Part shown: positions 1 through 9,969 of the stretch, one piece after another
How positions within the stretch are numbered: the first letter of the stretch is position 1
Layout of the letters: the number at the start of each line of letters is the position of its first letter
DNA from: G965205255 sp965205255
GTDB taxonomy: Bacteria; Pseudomonadota; Gammaproteobacteria; Pseudomonadales; Endozoicomonadaceae
Assembly (NCBI GenBank): GCA_965205255.1
Contig: OZ242051.1
Span: 992,001 to 1,056,000, forward strand
Reading direction: 5' to 3'
DNA length: 64,000 bases
Position numbers and translations under genes: made by a program
Notes under the pieces: model-generated
Database searches by the model: none
What the model was told of the DNA's origin: nothing
Seen by the model: the letters and a program-made list of their open reading frames with translations, nothing else

Positions 1-1290
1 CCTATTCAGCTGGTACTTTTTATATCTTGGTTCATTATGATGGGGCTGGGCATCACCCTCAAACACACTTACTCAAATCTGGAAAAATCGATTATAAAAG
101 GAATTAGCCAGGGACTCATTGCAATATTGATACTCATTGCTGTTGGAGCATTGGCAGGTACGTGGATTAAAGGGGGAATTGTACCAGGCATCATTTATTA
201 TGGTCTGCTTATTCTCAAGCCTTCTATTTTTTTGCCCGCCTGCCTCATTATTTGTGCGATTACATCATTGGCCACTGGAACATCTTGGGGAACCGTGGGT
301 ACAGCAGGTATTGCCATGATGGGAGTTGGCAGCAGTATGGGAATTTCCGGGCCTCTAGTGGCAGGCGCTGTACTTTCAGGCGCTTATTTTGGAGACAAAC
401 TCTCTCCAATGTCTGACAGCGTGATTCTTGCATCTGCGTTATCGCAGGTAGAAGTCACTGACCATATCCGAGGGATGCTCCCTATTAGCTTGACTGGATT
501 TGTGATAACCTTTGTGGCCTTCTCAATTGCCGGGTTGTTTTATGTTGAACCAGCTCATATCTCACAAATAAACGATACAGTAAATGAACTAAACCGAACA
601 TTTAATATTAATATCTTAATTTTTATACCTGTTATTATCACTATTTCATTGTTAGCTATAAAAAAACCGGCATTTCCTGTTATTTGCCTAGGTGCATTAC
701 TTGGCAGTTTGTGGGCCGTTTTCTTTCAACACGTATCACCTTTTCATGCCATAGAGAGCATTTATTTGCCGGAACGAATTATCACTGGCAATCAATTGCT
801 GGATAAGCTACTGACCCGAGGAGGGATTGAAAGTATGCTCCCTTCTATTGTTATTATTATTTTTGGACTGGGTCTTGGAGGGTTGATGGATGAAATTGGT
901 ATACTCAAAGTCATTACTGACCGGCTGCATAAATGGACGAAAGGGACAACCAGTGTCACAATAACGACCATTATTTGTGCCTTTTTTGCAAATGTTTTTG
1001 GTAGTGCTATGTATGTTTCGCTAATTCTAACCCCTAAAATGATGGCTCAGAGTTACGACAAACTGCATCTTCATCGTAAAATGCTTTCCAGAAACACCGA
1101 GTTTGGAGGCACCCTTACTTCCGGCATGGTACCTTGGAGTGATAATGGAATTTTCATGTCTACCCTTTTGGGTATTTCAACTTTTAGTTATACCCCTTTT
1201 ATGTGGTTAAGTTTTTCATGCATCATTGTAGCTATTATATTCTCTATGAAAGGTTGGTGCACCTATTATGCAAACACGCCTCCAAAGTAA
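1..1290 (+). CDS. NhaC-family Na+/H+ antiporter, 5'-truncated by the window edge
   Basis: This is an inner-membrane ion-coupled antiporter of the NhaC family, which exchanges Na+ for H+; some relatives exchange organic acids such as malate and lactate. The frame is open to base 1, with no stop upstream of the first ATG at 37, so the N-terminus lies outside the window. About ten hydrophobic segments are visible. The family signatures are present: TGTSWGTVGTAGIAMMG near 300, a following SPMSDSVILAS stretch, and a late GGTLTSGMVPWSDNGIF block. It ends 123 bases before pgm and is probably not co-regulated with it. Substrate assignment within the family is not possible from sequence alone. Confidence 0.85.
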   Translation, partial: PIQLVLFISWFIMMGLGITLKHTYSNLEKSIIKGISQGLIAILILIAVGALAGTWIKGGIVPGIIYYGLLILKPSIFLPACLIICAITSLATGTSWGTVGTAGIAMMGVGSSMGISGPLVAGAVLSGAYFGDKLSPMSDSVILASALSQVEVTDHIRGMLPISLTGFVITFVAFSIAGLFYVEPAHISQINDTVNELNRTFNINILIFIPVIITISLLAIKKPAFPVICLGALLGSLWAVFFQHVSPFHAIESIYLPERIITGNQLLDKLLTRGGIESMLPSIVIIIFGLGLGGLMDEIGILKVITDRLHKWTKGTTSVTITTIICAFFANVFGSAMYVSLILTPKMMAQSYDKLHLHRKMLSRNTEFGGTLTSGMVPWSDNGIFMSTLLGISTFSYTPFMWLSFSCIIVAIIFSMKGWCTYYANTPPK

Positions 1291-1413
1291 AACCGGCATA
1301 TGAACTCATACAATTTTTATACAGCAAAATTAACCCCTGTATAACTATATTTCTATGGAACCCATCCCAGACTTGTTATATCCTTGCCAACAAGAAATAA
1401 AGGAGAGTGGTTA

Positions 1414-3063
1414 ATGCATCCAGAGACCGGACAACCCACACCAAAAGAATTGACTCTTTCAATACCTAGATTGATCAGTGCTTACTACACCAACGAGCCG
1501 GAACGAGATAATCCATTGCATAAAGTATCATTTGGTACGTCTGGGCACAGGGGAGTATCTGAAGAATGTAGTTTTAACGAAGCGCATATTCTAGCTATCT
1601 GTCAGGCTGTTTGTGACTTTCGAAAAATCAATGATATTACAGGTCCATTATTTTTGGGTATGGATACGCACGCTCTTTCAGAAGCCGCTTTTATTACGGC
1701 CATTGAAGTACTGGCAGCAAATGATATTAAAGTTTATTACCAACAGGGTCGGGGCTACACACCGACACCGGTAATTTCTCATGCAATTATTAACTTTAAT
1801 CTTACGCATACTGCTAAAGCAGACGGCCTAATTATTACACCTTCTCATAACCCACCCAACAATGGTGGTATCAAATATAATCCACCTCATGGGGGACCGG
1901 CAGAAAATAAGATTACTGCGTGGATTACTGAACGTGCAAATTCTCTTATTGATAATTCACTCGCGGGAGTCGCTCATATACCATTTAATGAAGCATTTCG
2001 GCATGACCATATCAAAGCATATGATTATCTTACCCCGTACGTATCAGCACTTGATCAGGTTATTGATATGAAGGCCATTCAGCAGGCTGGAATAAAAATA
2101 GGAGCTGATCCTCTTGGTGGTGCAGGATTGGCCTATTGGGAACCGATTGCCGACTATTATAATCTTGATATTACCGTAGTTAATAAAAAGGTTGACCCCA
2201 CATTTTCATTCATGACACTTGATAAAGATGGTCAGATTCGCATGGACTGCTCATCACCTTGGGTCATGCAGCCATTAATTCACTTAAAAGATTCATTTGA
2301 TCTTGCCATAGGTAATGATCCGGATTTTGACCGTCATGGCATTGTGACTAAACAAGGGCTGATGAATGCAAATGATTATTTGGCTGTGATGACAGATTAT
2401 ATATTTCGCCACCGTAATTTATGGTCTTCTGGTCTTAGCATTGGTAAAACTGTAGTTACAACAAGCCTTATCAACCGAATTGCAAAAGGGCTTAACCGAA
2501 ACATTATTGAAACACCTGTAGGCTTTAAATGGTATGAGAAAGGCTTATCTGGTGAAACAACAGGTTTTGCATGTGAAGAAAGTGCTGGTGCAACTTTTTT
2601 ACAGAGAAACGGCAAAGTATGGACAACTGATAAAGATGGTTTTACTGCTGGTTTGCTTGCCGCAGAAATAATGGCAAAAACCGACAAAACTCTGGACGAA
2701 TACTACCAGAAATTAACGCAAATTTATGGAAAACCTTTCTATAGCCGAACGCAGGTTAGCGCAACACCTCGGGAAAAACAGTTGCTGGCAGAACAGCTAA
2801 CCCCAGAGATGGTTAAAATGTCAGCACTTGGTGGCGACCCAATTGAAGACTGCATTACCAAGGCACCCAGTAATGATGAAGCAATTGGCGGAATTAAGCT
2901 TTCCACAAAAAATGGTTGGATTACCGCCAGACCTTCAGGTACTGAACCCGCTTATAAAATCTATGCAGAAAGCTTTAAGGATAAAGCGCATTTGCAGCAG
3001 CTGCAGAAACAGGCAACATCATTAATAGAAGAGATATTTCAAAGTATCTCTGACCCATCATAA
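1414..3063 (+). CDS. pgm: Phosphoglucomutase (alpha-D-glucose-1-phosphate specific)
   Basis: Pgm interconverts glucose-1-phosphate and glucose-6-phosphate in the cytosol, linking glycogen and nucleotide-sugar synthesis to glycolysis. The protein has 549 residues, close to the E. coli enzyme, and follows it along its whole length: KVSFGTSGHRG near the N-terminus, the catalytic phosphoserine loop TPSHNPP (Ser about 144), the metal loop GNDPDFDRHG, and the phosphate-binding end ARPSGTEPAYKIY. I chose the ATG at 1414 because AAAGGAG precedes it at about 1398-1404; an in-frame TTG 30 bases upstream lacks this spacing. Pgi follows after 23 bases, so the two sugar-phosphate enzymes probably form one operon. 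Confidence 0.96.
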   Translation: MHPETGQPTPKELTLSIPRLISAYYTNEPERDNPLHKVSFGTSGHRGVSEECSFNEAHILAICQAVCDFRKINDITGPLFLGMDTHALSEAAFITAIEVLAANDIKVYYQQGRGYTPTPVISHAIINFNLTHTAKADGLIITPSHNPPNNGGIKYNPPHGGPAENKITAWITERANSLIDNSLAGVAHIPFNEAFRHDHIKAYDYLTPYVSALDQVIDMKAIQQAGIKIGADPLGGAGLAYWEPIADYYNLDITVVNKKVDPTFSFMTLDKDGQIRMDCSSPWVMQPLIHLKDSFDLAIGNDPDFDRHGIVTKQGLMNANDYLAVMTDYIFRHRNLWSSGLSIGKTVVTTSLINRIAKGLNRNIIETPVGFKWYEKGLSGETTGFACEESAGATFLQRNGKVWTTDKDGFTAGLLAAEIMAKTDKTLDEYYQKLTQIYGKPFYSRTQVSATPREKQLLAEQLTPEMVKMSALGGDPIEDCITKAPSNDEAIGGIKLSTKNGWITARPSGTEPAYKIYAESFKDKAHLQQLQKQATSLIEEIFQSISDPS

Positions 3064-3086
3064 CGATTTATATCTGAGTAATTTTT

Positions 3087-4739
3087 ATGACATCACAACC
3101 ATCAACCCTTGATCAATATTCCGTTAACGATCAGCTGATAAAAGATAAGGCTCGTATTGACAACACCACTATCCTGCAAATGTTTCAACATGATAAAAAG
3201 CGTTTTGAACATTTCTCAACAGAAGCTGCCGGATTATTTCTTGATTACTCGAAGAACCGAGTTGATCAAACCACTATTGATAATTTAATTACACTTGCTA
3301 AGCAGGCACATTTGCCAACAGCAATTAACGCTATGTTTAGTGGAGAAAACATTAACACCACCGAGAACCGTGCCGTTTTGCATACGGCATTGCGCAATAC
3401 TGATGAGTCACCTGTACTGGTCAATGATGAAGATATTATGCAGTCTGTTGATCAGACGCTAGAGCGTATGCGACAAATCACTAACAAAATACACAGCCAT
3501 CAATGGCTTGGCTGGACAGGTAAGCCCATCAGACATATTGTCAACATTGGTATTGGTGGATCTTACCTTGGTATCAAAACAGTACTGGATGCCCTGACCC
3601 CTTATCACAAAACATTAACGTCCCACTTTGTAGCTAATATTGATCCGGCTGATCTGGCCAATGTCTGCAAAGTTATTGACCCTGAAACCACACTCTTTAT
3701 CATTGCCTCAAAATCATTCAATACGTTGGAAACACTGGAAAATGCTATGGCAGCCCGTCAATGGATGCTGGAGAAAAAGTTGCCAGAGTCCGATATTGCC
3801 AAACATTTTGTGGCCATTTCCAGCAACATTGAGAAAGCCACGGCCTTTGGTATTGCCAAAGAAAATATTTTCCCGCTCTGGGATTGGGTTGGTGGGCGAT
3901 ACTCACTTTGGTCTGCAATTGGGCTGATGATTCCTTTAATTATAGGGTTTGATCATTTTTCTGAGTTGCTAGAAGGGGCACACGCTATGGACAATCACTT
4001 CCGAAGTGCACCCCTTGCTGAGAATATGCCTGTAATCCTTGGAATGCTCGGTATTTGGTATCATAACTATTTTGGTGCAGAGAGTTACGCCATTCTTCCT
4101 TACGACAGTTCACTTGAAACCTTTGTGGACCACTTGCAACAAGTAGATATGGAAAGTAACGGAAAAACAGTAACACTGTCAGGTCAACCTATTTCTTACC
4201 AGACAGGTCCGGTTATTTGGGGAAATGTAGGTACAAATGGTCAACATGCTTACCACCAGCTATTACATCAGGGAAGCCGGTTAATCCCTGCTGACTTTAT
4301 TGTCCCTTTAGCCGGCCATTATAATAAAAAAGAGCAGCATGCGCATCTTGTGGCAAATGCTTTTGCGCAAAACCAAGCACTTATGCAAGGTAAAAGCCTT
4401 GACAGCATACAAACAGAATTAATGCTTGCTGGGAAAAGTAAAACTGAAGCTGACACATTAGCTCCGCATAAAGTGATTACCGGTAACCGCCCGTCTAATA
4501 CCATCACAATGGATAAATTAACCCCAAACACTATGGGAGCCTTGGTAGCGCTTTACGAACACAAAGTATTTGTGCAGGGCGTGATATGGCGTATCAATAG
4601 TTTTGATCAGTGGGGTGTGGAGTTAGGTAAAGTGCTTGGCACAAAAATATTTAATCAATTGACAGGCAGGCAATCCTTTGACAACGAAGACGCTTCTACT
4701 CAAGGGTTGATTCATCGGTATCATTCAGAAAATAAGTGA
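3087..4739 (+). CDS. pgi: Glucose-6-phosphate isomerase
   Basis: Pgi converts glucose-6-phosphate to fructose-6-phosphate, a cytosolic step of glycolysis and gluconeogenesis. The 550-residue length is normal. Family signatures are intact: NIGIGGSYLG, IASKSFNTLETL, the active-site stretch QQVDMESNGK, the histidine in GTNGQHAYHQLLHQG, and the late FDQWGVELGKVLG lysine region. It lies 23 bases after pgm on the same strand. No strong Shine-Dalgarno is visible before the ATG, which suits translation coupled to pgm. No clear terminator follows in the 246 bases before the tRNA pair. Confidence 0.96.
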   Translation: MTSQPSTLDQYSVNDQLIKDKARIDNTTILQMFQHDKKRFEHFSTEAAGLFLDYSKNRVDQTTIDNLITLAKQAHLPTAINAMFSGENINTTENRAVLHTALRNTDESPVLVNDEDIMQSVDQTLERMRQITNKIHSHQWLGWTGKPIRHIVNIGIGGSYLGIKTVLDALTPYHKTLTSHFVANIDPADLANVCKVIDPETTLFIIASKSFNTLETLENAMAARQWMLEKKLPESDIAKHFVAISSNIEKATAFGIAKENIFPLWDWVGGRYSLWSAIGLMIPLIIGFDHFSELLEGAHAMDNHFRSAPLAENMPVILGMLGIWYHNYFGAESYAILPYDSSLETFVDHLQQVDMESNGKTVTLSGQPISYQTGPVIWGNVGTNGQHAYHQLLHQGSRLIPADFIVPLAGHYNKKEQHAHLVANAFAQNQALMQGKSLDSIQTELMLAGKSKTEADTLAPHKVITGNRPSNTITMDKLTPNTMGALVALYEHKVFVQGVIWRINSFDQWGVELGKVLGTKIFNQLTGRQSFDNEDASTQGLIHRYHSENK

Positions 4740-4985
4740 TTAAAACCAAAATTTGTTTTCAGGAAGCTTTAACAGCAAACCAGAAAAGTATGCTTTTAAT
4801 AGTAGTTGGAAATAAGTTTTGCTATAGAACATAAGGGTGTTAGGGTTTACACCCTGTTTAGCCAAGCGTTTACAGTGGTTTCTTCTTCTTTATTTGCAGA
4901 TAAATATTGAAGAAGTTCTATATTTTTTTTAGCTACTCTATTGACAAGATGTCACTCTCCGTGGAAAATACGACCTCGTCTGAAC

Positions 4986-5062
4986 GGCTACATAGCTCAG
5001 TTGGTTAGAGCACATCACTCATAATGATGGGGTCCCTAGTTCGAATCTAGGTGTAGCCACCA
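4986..5062 (+). tRNA. tRNA-Met (CAT), elongator
   Basis: 77-nt cloverleaf. Acceptor GGCTACA pairs with TGTAGCC, followed by A and an encoded CCA. The anticodon loop CTCATAA gives CAT, and the T-arm carries TTCGAAT. It closely resembles E. coli elongator tRNA-Met rather than tRNA-fMet or the lysidine-modified Ile tRNA. It is paired with tRNA-Gln 33 bases downstream. Confidence 0.96.
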
Positions 5063-5095
5063 TTTATTCATATTCAGACAGCACGCTGTTTTTGT

Positions 5096-5170
5096 TGGGG
5101 TGTAGCCAAGCGGTAAGGCAACGGGTTTTGATCCCGTCATGCGTAGGTTCGAATCCTGCCACCCCAGCCA
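5096..5170 (+). tRNA. tRNA-Gln (TTG)
   Basis: 75-nt cloverleaf. Acceptor TGGGGTG pairs with CACCCCA, then G and an encoded CCA. The anticodon loop TTTTGAT gives TTG. The T-arm contains GGTTCGAATCC. It is probably co-transcribed with the upstream tRNA-Met. Confidence 0.96.
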
Positions 5171-5341
5171 TCAAAAAACCACCGATATCTCTTTTGTTGT
5201 TCATTCAATATTTTTCTCAAATTCTAAAACTAGCTTCTGTACGACATATCTGAGAGAATTTTTTCAGTAGGCAATATTGGTTAAAGGTTTGAAAGTCGTT
5301 GCACAGAAACGCCAACCTCCTGTCTTCAGAGCACGCTATTA

Positions 5342-7009
5342 TCAGCCTGCAAGCTGATTCCACCTAATAATTTTATCCATGTACGCCAAGATAGCTGGTT
5401 TATGAGTAACTGCAATAACTGTGCGATTTTGGCAATAATTAACCAGTGTGCTTAAAACCTTCTGTTCAGTAACGATATCTAGACCTTCAGAAGGTTCATC
5501 GAGTAAAACAATAGGAGCGTTTTGAAGTAAAACACGCGCAACGCCTACCCTTCTTGCCTCTCCACCGGAAAGAGTACGTCCACCTTCGCCTATCCAACTA
5601 TTGAGTGTAAGACCAGTGTTTTTTTCAGTAAGATCTAATTGTGAAAGAATGCTTTCTAAATATTGGTCGCTGGCATTATGGCAGGCTATACGTAGATTGT
5701 CTCTCAGGGTACCGCTAAATATATGTATTCTCTGAGGCATGACAGACATCAGCTTCCTGATGTGTGGTTCGGTCAGGGTGTCAATATTGATCCCGTTAAT
5801 TTGTATGCTCCCGTGTTGCAGTTTATCGCTACGGGTTAGCAAATTAACTAACGTTGATTTGCCACAACCTGTGTGTCCGGTAATGGCAATCTTTTCACGA
5901 GGTCTGACTTTGAAAGAAAAGTGATCAAGAACCGGATACGGGCTGTTTGAATATTGGTAACAAAGATCGTTAAACTCAATATCTACTTCAGATGCCGGGT
6001 TAAAATTTTCAGAGGATTGACTGGGAAACACAACCGCAGGTTTTTGTTGGGTTAATTCATTAATCCTTGTCGCAGAGCGTTTTACTTTACCTAAAATTTG
6101 CATTGCTGATGGCAGAGGGGCAATAGCTTCAAAAGATGCGATCGTTGCAAGTGTCAGCATGGCAGCAATAGGGCCGTTAAAGAGGCGGTGGCTTACTGCG
6201 CCTATTATAAAATAAAGGATTATAATGAGCGTTAACCCACTCGCAACTGTTGAAAGAGCAGAGGCCAAACCCGTCAGATAAGCCATTTTTTCTTGCATCT
6301 GATGCATCATCTTTTGTTTTTCGATAATAGCGGAGCGGTAATCACCCCCAGCATTATTTACAATAATTTCTGTGTATGCGTTAATGTAATCGACAATAGC
6401 TATTCTAAGCTGACTTGTTTTATCAATCAGCGTCTGGCCAGACGCATTACCCAGAGCATAAAAAACCGGTGGAAGAACAGTCAGACAGACTAAAAAAGCA
6501 ATCCCCAGTACCAGTGCAACCGTGCCTGAAAAAAACAGTGTTAAAATCACTACAAAGCAACAGGTTAAAGTGGCGCAAATAAACGGGGAAAATATACTCA
6601 GGTAAAGCTGATCCAGTGTATCAATATCTGAAGTAAGCCTATTTAAAATATCTCCTTGTTGATAACGAACCTGTAGATCTGCTGCCAGTGGTTGTAATTT
6701 TTCAAAACAATTTGTTCTTAGTCTTGCCAGCAAACGGAATGTAGCATCATGGTTTATTACACGTTCAAAGTATCGGGTTGCAGTCCGCATAATTGCAAAG
6801 CCCCGGACAGCAGCACCTGGCGTAAAAAAATTAAATGTTTGAGAAGTCATAAGGGTAAGACCAGCCAAGGCTGTTGCACTTAAAAACCAGCCCGAGACTG
6901 CCAGTAGGCAGATGCTTGCCACAAAAGCAAGAAAAGAAAGGATAACCCCAGCGCTTAGTTGTAAGCTGTGTTTTCTGAAAAGACTAAAAAAAGGAGTAAG
7001 TTCTTTCAT
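5342..7009 (-). CDS. cydC: Glutathione/cysteine ABC exporter subunit CydC
   Basis: CydC is half of the heterodimeric CydDC ABC exporter, which moves thiols to the periplasm and is needed to assemble cytochrome bd oxidase. The N-terminal half carries six hydrophobic segments with the family-typical RYFERVINHDATFR. The C-terminal ATPase has Walker A GHTGCGKST, signature LSGGEARR and Walker B IVLLDEPSEGLD. The start at 7009 (MKELTPFFSLFRKH) aligns with E. coli CydC and makes an ATGA overlap with the cydD stop; an in-frame start 36 bases upstream lies within cydD and is less likely. The 555-residue length is normal. Confidence 0.93.
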   Translation of the reverse strand: MKELTPFFSLFRKHSLQLSAGVILSFLAFVASICLLAVSGWFLSATALAGLTLMTSQTFNFFTPGAAVRGFAIMRTATRYFERVINHDATFRLLARLRTNCFEKLQPLAADLQVRYQQGDILNRLTSDIDTLDQLYLSIFSPFICATLTCCFVVILTLFFSGTVALVLGIAFLVCLTVLPPVFYALGNASGQTLIDKTSQLRIAIVDYINAYTEIIVNNAGGDYRSAIIEKQKMMHQMQEKMAYLTGLASALSTVASGLTLIIILYFIIGAVSHRLFNGPIAAMLTLATIASFEAIAPLPSAMQILGKVKRSATRINELTQQKPAVVFPSQSSENFNPASEVDIEFNDLCYQYSNSPYPVLDHFSFKVRPREKIAITGHTGCGKSTLVNLLTRSDKLQHGSIQINGINIDTLTEPHIRKLMSVMPQRIHIFSGTLRDNLRIACHNASDQYLESILSQLDLTEKNTGLTLNSWIGEGGRTLSGGEARRVGVARVLLQNAPIVLLDEPSEGLDIVTEQKVLSTLVNYCQNRTVIAVTHKPAILAYMDKIIRWNQLAG

Positions 7010-8823
7010 GGTGAACACTCCAATGTATTGCTTATGGCTGGACAATCATTGTCAGGTTCATCCATAAGCTCCCAGAATTTACACATCTGTGCAAAACTTT
7101 TTGATGTTTTCTTTAACGTTTCTGCACTACCTTCTCCAATAATTTTTCCCTGCTCCATCAACAAAATTCGATCGCACTTTGCCAGTTGATTCTGACGATG
7201 TGTGGCAATAAGCGTAGTTCTTTTTTTTGTATAAAAACTCAGACTTTTATCAACCAGTGATTCGCTGTGTGCATCAAGGCTTGCCGTAGGTTCGTCCAAT
7301 AATACTAGGCTTGCATCACGAATCAGCATTCTGGCCAGTGCGATGCGCTGAGCCTGACCTACAGATAATCTTGCACTGTTTTCACCCAACAACGTTGACT
7401 TGCCTTCTGGTAAGTGTTGAATAAACTCTGAAGCGTATGCCTGATCGATAGCAGCATCAATACTGTTATCGTTGAAAGAAGACAGTCCGAGTCTGATGTT
7501 ATCTTCGGGGGAACCATAAATCAACGTCGGATTTTGACTTAACCAAGCTATATGTTGGTAATAGTTGAATTTATCTAATTCTCTAAGTTCTACACCATTA
7601 ATTTTTATACTGCCTTCATAAGCAAGCAATCCTAGTAAAGTGTATAACAGTGTGGTTTTTCCTGAGCCGGATACACCAGCTAGTGCCACTTGTTCATGAG
7701 GCTTAATGCAGAAAGAAAGGTTGTCCAGTAGTTTTTTTCCTGTGGTACTGATAACGGTTACGGACTGGCAAATAATGGCAATGTTATCCGTATCTTGTAG
7801 TGTCAGAGTACCCAGTTGTTGTGATTTTTCGTTCTTTTCAAGAAAGGTCATCAGTGTATCACTAGCACCAATGGCTTGAGCACGTGAATGGTAATATGTG
7901 CCCAAATCGCGCAAGGTTTGATAAAATTCAGGTGCAAGCAAAAGTAAAAAAAAACCAGTAAAAAGTGTTAACGGTTGCCCCCAAGTGCCAAACTGAAGAT
8001 ACCCCAGATATGACATGCCGAGATAGACAGCCGTAAGCGCTATTGATACAGAGGAGAAAAACTCCAGAACGGCCGAAGAGAGAAAAGCCAGCCTCAGCAC
8101 TCGCATGGTTTGCACTCTGAAACCATTGGCAGCCTTTTCAACAAAATCTCTTTCAGATTTATTGCGGTTTAACAATCTTAGGGTATTCAGCCCTTTTAAT
8201 CGGTCAAGGAAATGGTTACTGAGTCTGGATAATAAAGTAAAGTTTTTTCGGTTTGCGTCTGCAGCTTTATTGCCAACAAATATCATAAAAAGTGGAACGA
8301 GAGGAGCGGTAATCAAAAAAATAAGTGCGACAGCCCAGTTAAAAATAAAAACGACAATACCAATAATAAAGGGCAGTGTAGCGACAAGCTTTAACTGTGG
8401 AAGATAAAAGGCGTAAAAGTCCTGAACTTGGTCAATCCTTTCCTGAATCAATGTTACCCACTGACCTGAAGTATGACTGTCAAGTTGGTTTTTATCTTGA
8501 ATGCTGATTTTTTTTAGGGATTTCTCTCGCAACTTTTCTCTGATTTGCCGTCCTGCTTTAAATCCGCAAACTGTTTTTCCCCACTGACAAAAGGCCTTTA
8601 ATAAAATGATTGGAATCATCAGTAACAGAGGAAACAGCAGTGGTTGGATAGCAGAGTATTTTGTGACAATATGACTGATAATCCATGCAAGCAAAGCAGA
8701 TTGAATAATGACCAAAATACCGTGTGCAACCCCTAGTACACTCGATAGGTTTAACCACTTTTTACTGAAAGCCTGTTGTAATAGAAGCCATTGATAAATC
8801 TGCTTTTCTCTTTTTTTGTCCAT
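7006..8823 (-). CDS. cydD: Glutathione/cysteine ABC exporter subunit CydD
   Basis: CydD is the partner of CydC in the inner-membrane thiol exporter required for cytochrome bd maturation. The 605-residue protein has six predicted membrane helices in its first 330 residues. The ATPase domain then shows Walker A GVSGSGKTT, signature LSVGQAQR and Walker B LVLLDEPTASLD. It overlaps cydC by 4 bases, so the pair is translationally coupled. It is divergent from the glutaredoxin-like gene at 9011, and both are thiol-related. No cydAB genes are in the window. Confidence 0.94.
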   Translation of the reverse strand: MDKKREKQIYQWLLLQQAFSKKWLNLSSVLGVAHGILVIIQSALLAWIISHIVTKYSAIQPLLFPLLLMIPIILLKAFCQWGKTVCGFKAGRQIREKLREKSLKKISIQDKNQLDSHTSGQWVTLIQERIDQVQDFYAFYLPQLKLVATLPFIIGIVVFIFNWAVALIFLITAPLVPLFMIFVGNKAADANRKNFTLLSRLSNHFLDRLKGLNTLRLLNRNKSERDFVEKAANGFRVQTMRVLRLAFLSSAVLEFFSSVSIALTAVYLGMSYLGYLQFGTWGQPLTLFTGFFLLLLAPEFYQTLRDLGTYYHSRAQAIGASDTLMTFLEKNEKSQQLGTLTLQDTDNIAIICQSVTVISTTGKKLLDNLSFCIKPHEQVALAGVSGSGKTTLLYTLLGLLAYEGSIKINGVELRELDKFNYYQHIAWLSQNPTLIYGSPEDNIRLGLSSFNDNSIDAAIDQAYASEFIQHLPEGKSTLLGENSARLSVGQAQRIALARMLIRDASLVLLDEPTASLDAHSESLVDKSLSFYTKKRTTLIATHRQNQLAKCDRILLMEQGKIIGEGSAETLKKTSKSFAQMCKFWELMDEPDNDCPAISNTLECSP

Positions 8824-9010
8824 GTTACAGCATTCCTAGAAAAGACTCGGGCTAATTTATCAGTTTTTTGTTTTATTTAAAAGTTAATCTCAAGCTTCTT
8901 TCAGACTTGCCGGCTTTTTAAAAAAACATTCATAATCAAAGAAAATGGGAATTATGACAAAAAACAAGTAATATTTCTCTTTTGATAACGTTAAAATGTA
9001 GTGAGGAAAT

Positions 9011-9382
9011 ATGAAATTAGTCCGTTGGTTATTAAGCTTTATTGTGTTATTTATCAATTTTATCACTTGGCCAAGAGCAGGTAAAAGATCGATTGAGCTT
9101 CAGGAAAAGGTAGATGCAGAAACACAGCATTATTCATTATACCAGTTTAAAGCATGCCCATTTTGTGTGAAGGTGCGTAGGGCCGCGCGCCGGCTAAACC
9201 TTTTTATAGAGGTGCGAGATGCTAAATTTAATAGTGCTCACAGGCTCGCATTACAGCAAGAGGGTGGAAAAATAAAAGTCCCTTGTTTGAGAATTGATAA
9301 TTGCGACGGGCAGACACAGTGGATGTATGAGTCTAATGATATAATTCGATATTTGAATAGTAAATTTCCGGTAGAAAAATGA
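9011..9382 (+). CDS. Membrane-anchored glutaredoxin-like protein
   Basis: A thioredoxin-fold protein of 123 residues. One hydrophobic segment (about residues 4-20) probably anchors it in the inner membrane. A glutaredoxin or GST-N-terminal-type domain follows. The redox motif is CPFC at about residues 49-52, after YQFKA. The cis-proline region KVPCLRID and the end MYESNDIIRYLNSKFP match the glutathione-binding half of the fold. A likely role is glutathione-dependent disulfide reduction. AGTGAGGAAAT precedes the ATG. It is transcribed away from cydDC, with tRNA genes downstream. Confidence 0.8.
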   Translation: MKLVRWLLSFIVLFINFITWPRAGKRSIELQEKVDAETQHYSLYQFKACPFCVKVRRAARRLNLFIEVRDAKFNSAHRLALQQEGGKIKVPCLRIDNCDGQTQWMYESNDIIRYLNSKFPVEK

Positions 9383-9539
9383 TTTTCCCGAGTCAGGGGT
9401 TTTTCCTGTAAAAAGTAAACAAATCCTCTTGCAATATCAGAATATATCTGTATTATTTCACCAAAAGTTGTGACGAAGTTATTGATCGCCATTTATTTTA
9501 TAATGGATAAGGCAGAATTATCGGTTGCAGTTTTTAAAT

Positions 9540-9616
9540 GGTGGGCGTAGCTCAGTTGGTAGAGCTCAGGATTGTGACTCCTGCGGTCGTGGGTTCGAAC
9601 CCCATCGTCCACCCCA
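9540..9616 (+). tRNA. tRNA-His (GTG)
   Basis: Cloverleaf with the extra 5' G (position -1) that marks tRNA-His. Acceptor GTGGGCG pairs with CGTCCAC (one G-T pair). The discriminator is C and CCA is encoded. The anticodon loop ATTGTGA gives GTG. The T-arm contains GGTTCGAACC. Confidence 0.95.
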
Positions 9617-9618
9617 AT

Positions 9619-9703
<85 letters not shown>

Positions 9704-9969
9704 TCTTCACTCTTAATTTATTCCTCCGTTTTTTATCTCTCGATTCCTTTTAAGTTATTTTATCGTTATGATGTAATCGTGTGAATTGATTATAAACAGG
9801 ATGCATGATTATGGGTCTGAAGTAAAAGATGTTGTTAAGGTTTCATATTAATAATATTACATTTTTTTGTGAAAACATTCTGATCTTTAAAATAATCTGG
9901 TAGAATCTTTGGCTTATCTGACTTGTATAATCAGGTTGAAAGCAACAAATGGGTTTGATGAGGGGCAAT

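Noticed and set aside
8105..8407. 100-residue plus-strand frame
   Set aside because: It is antisense to the well-supported cydD gene.
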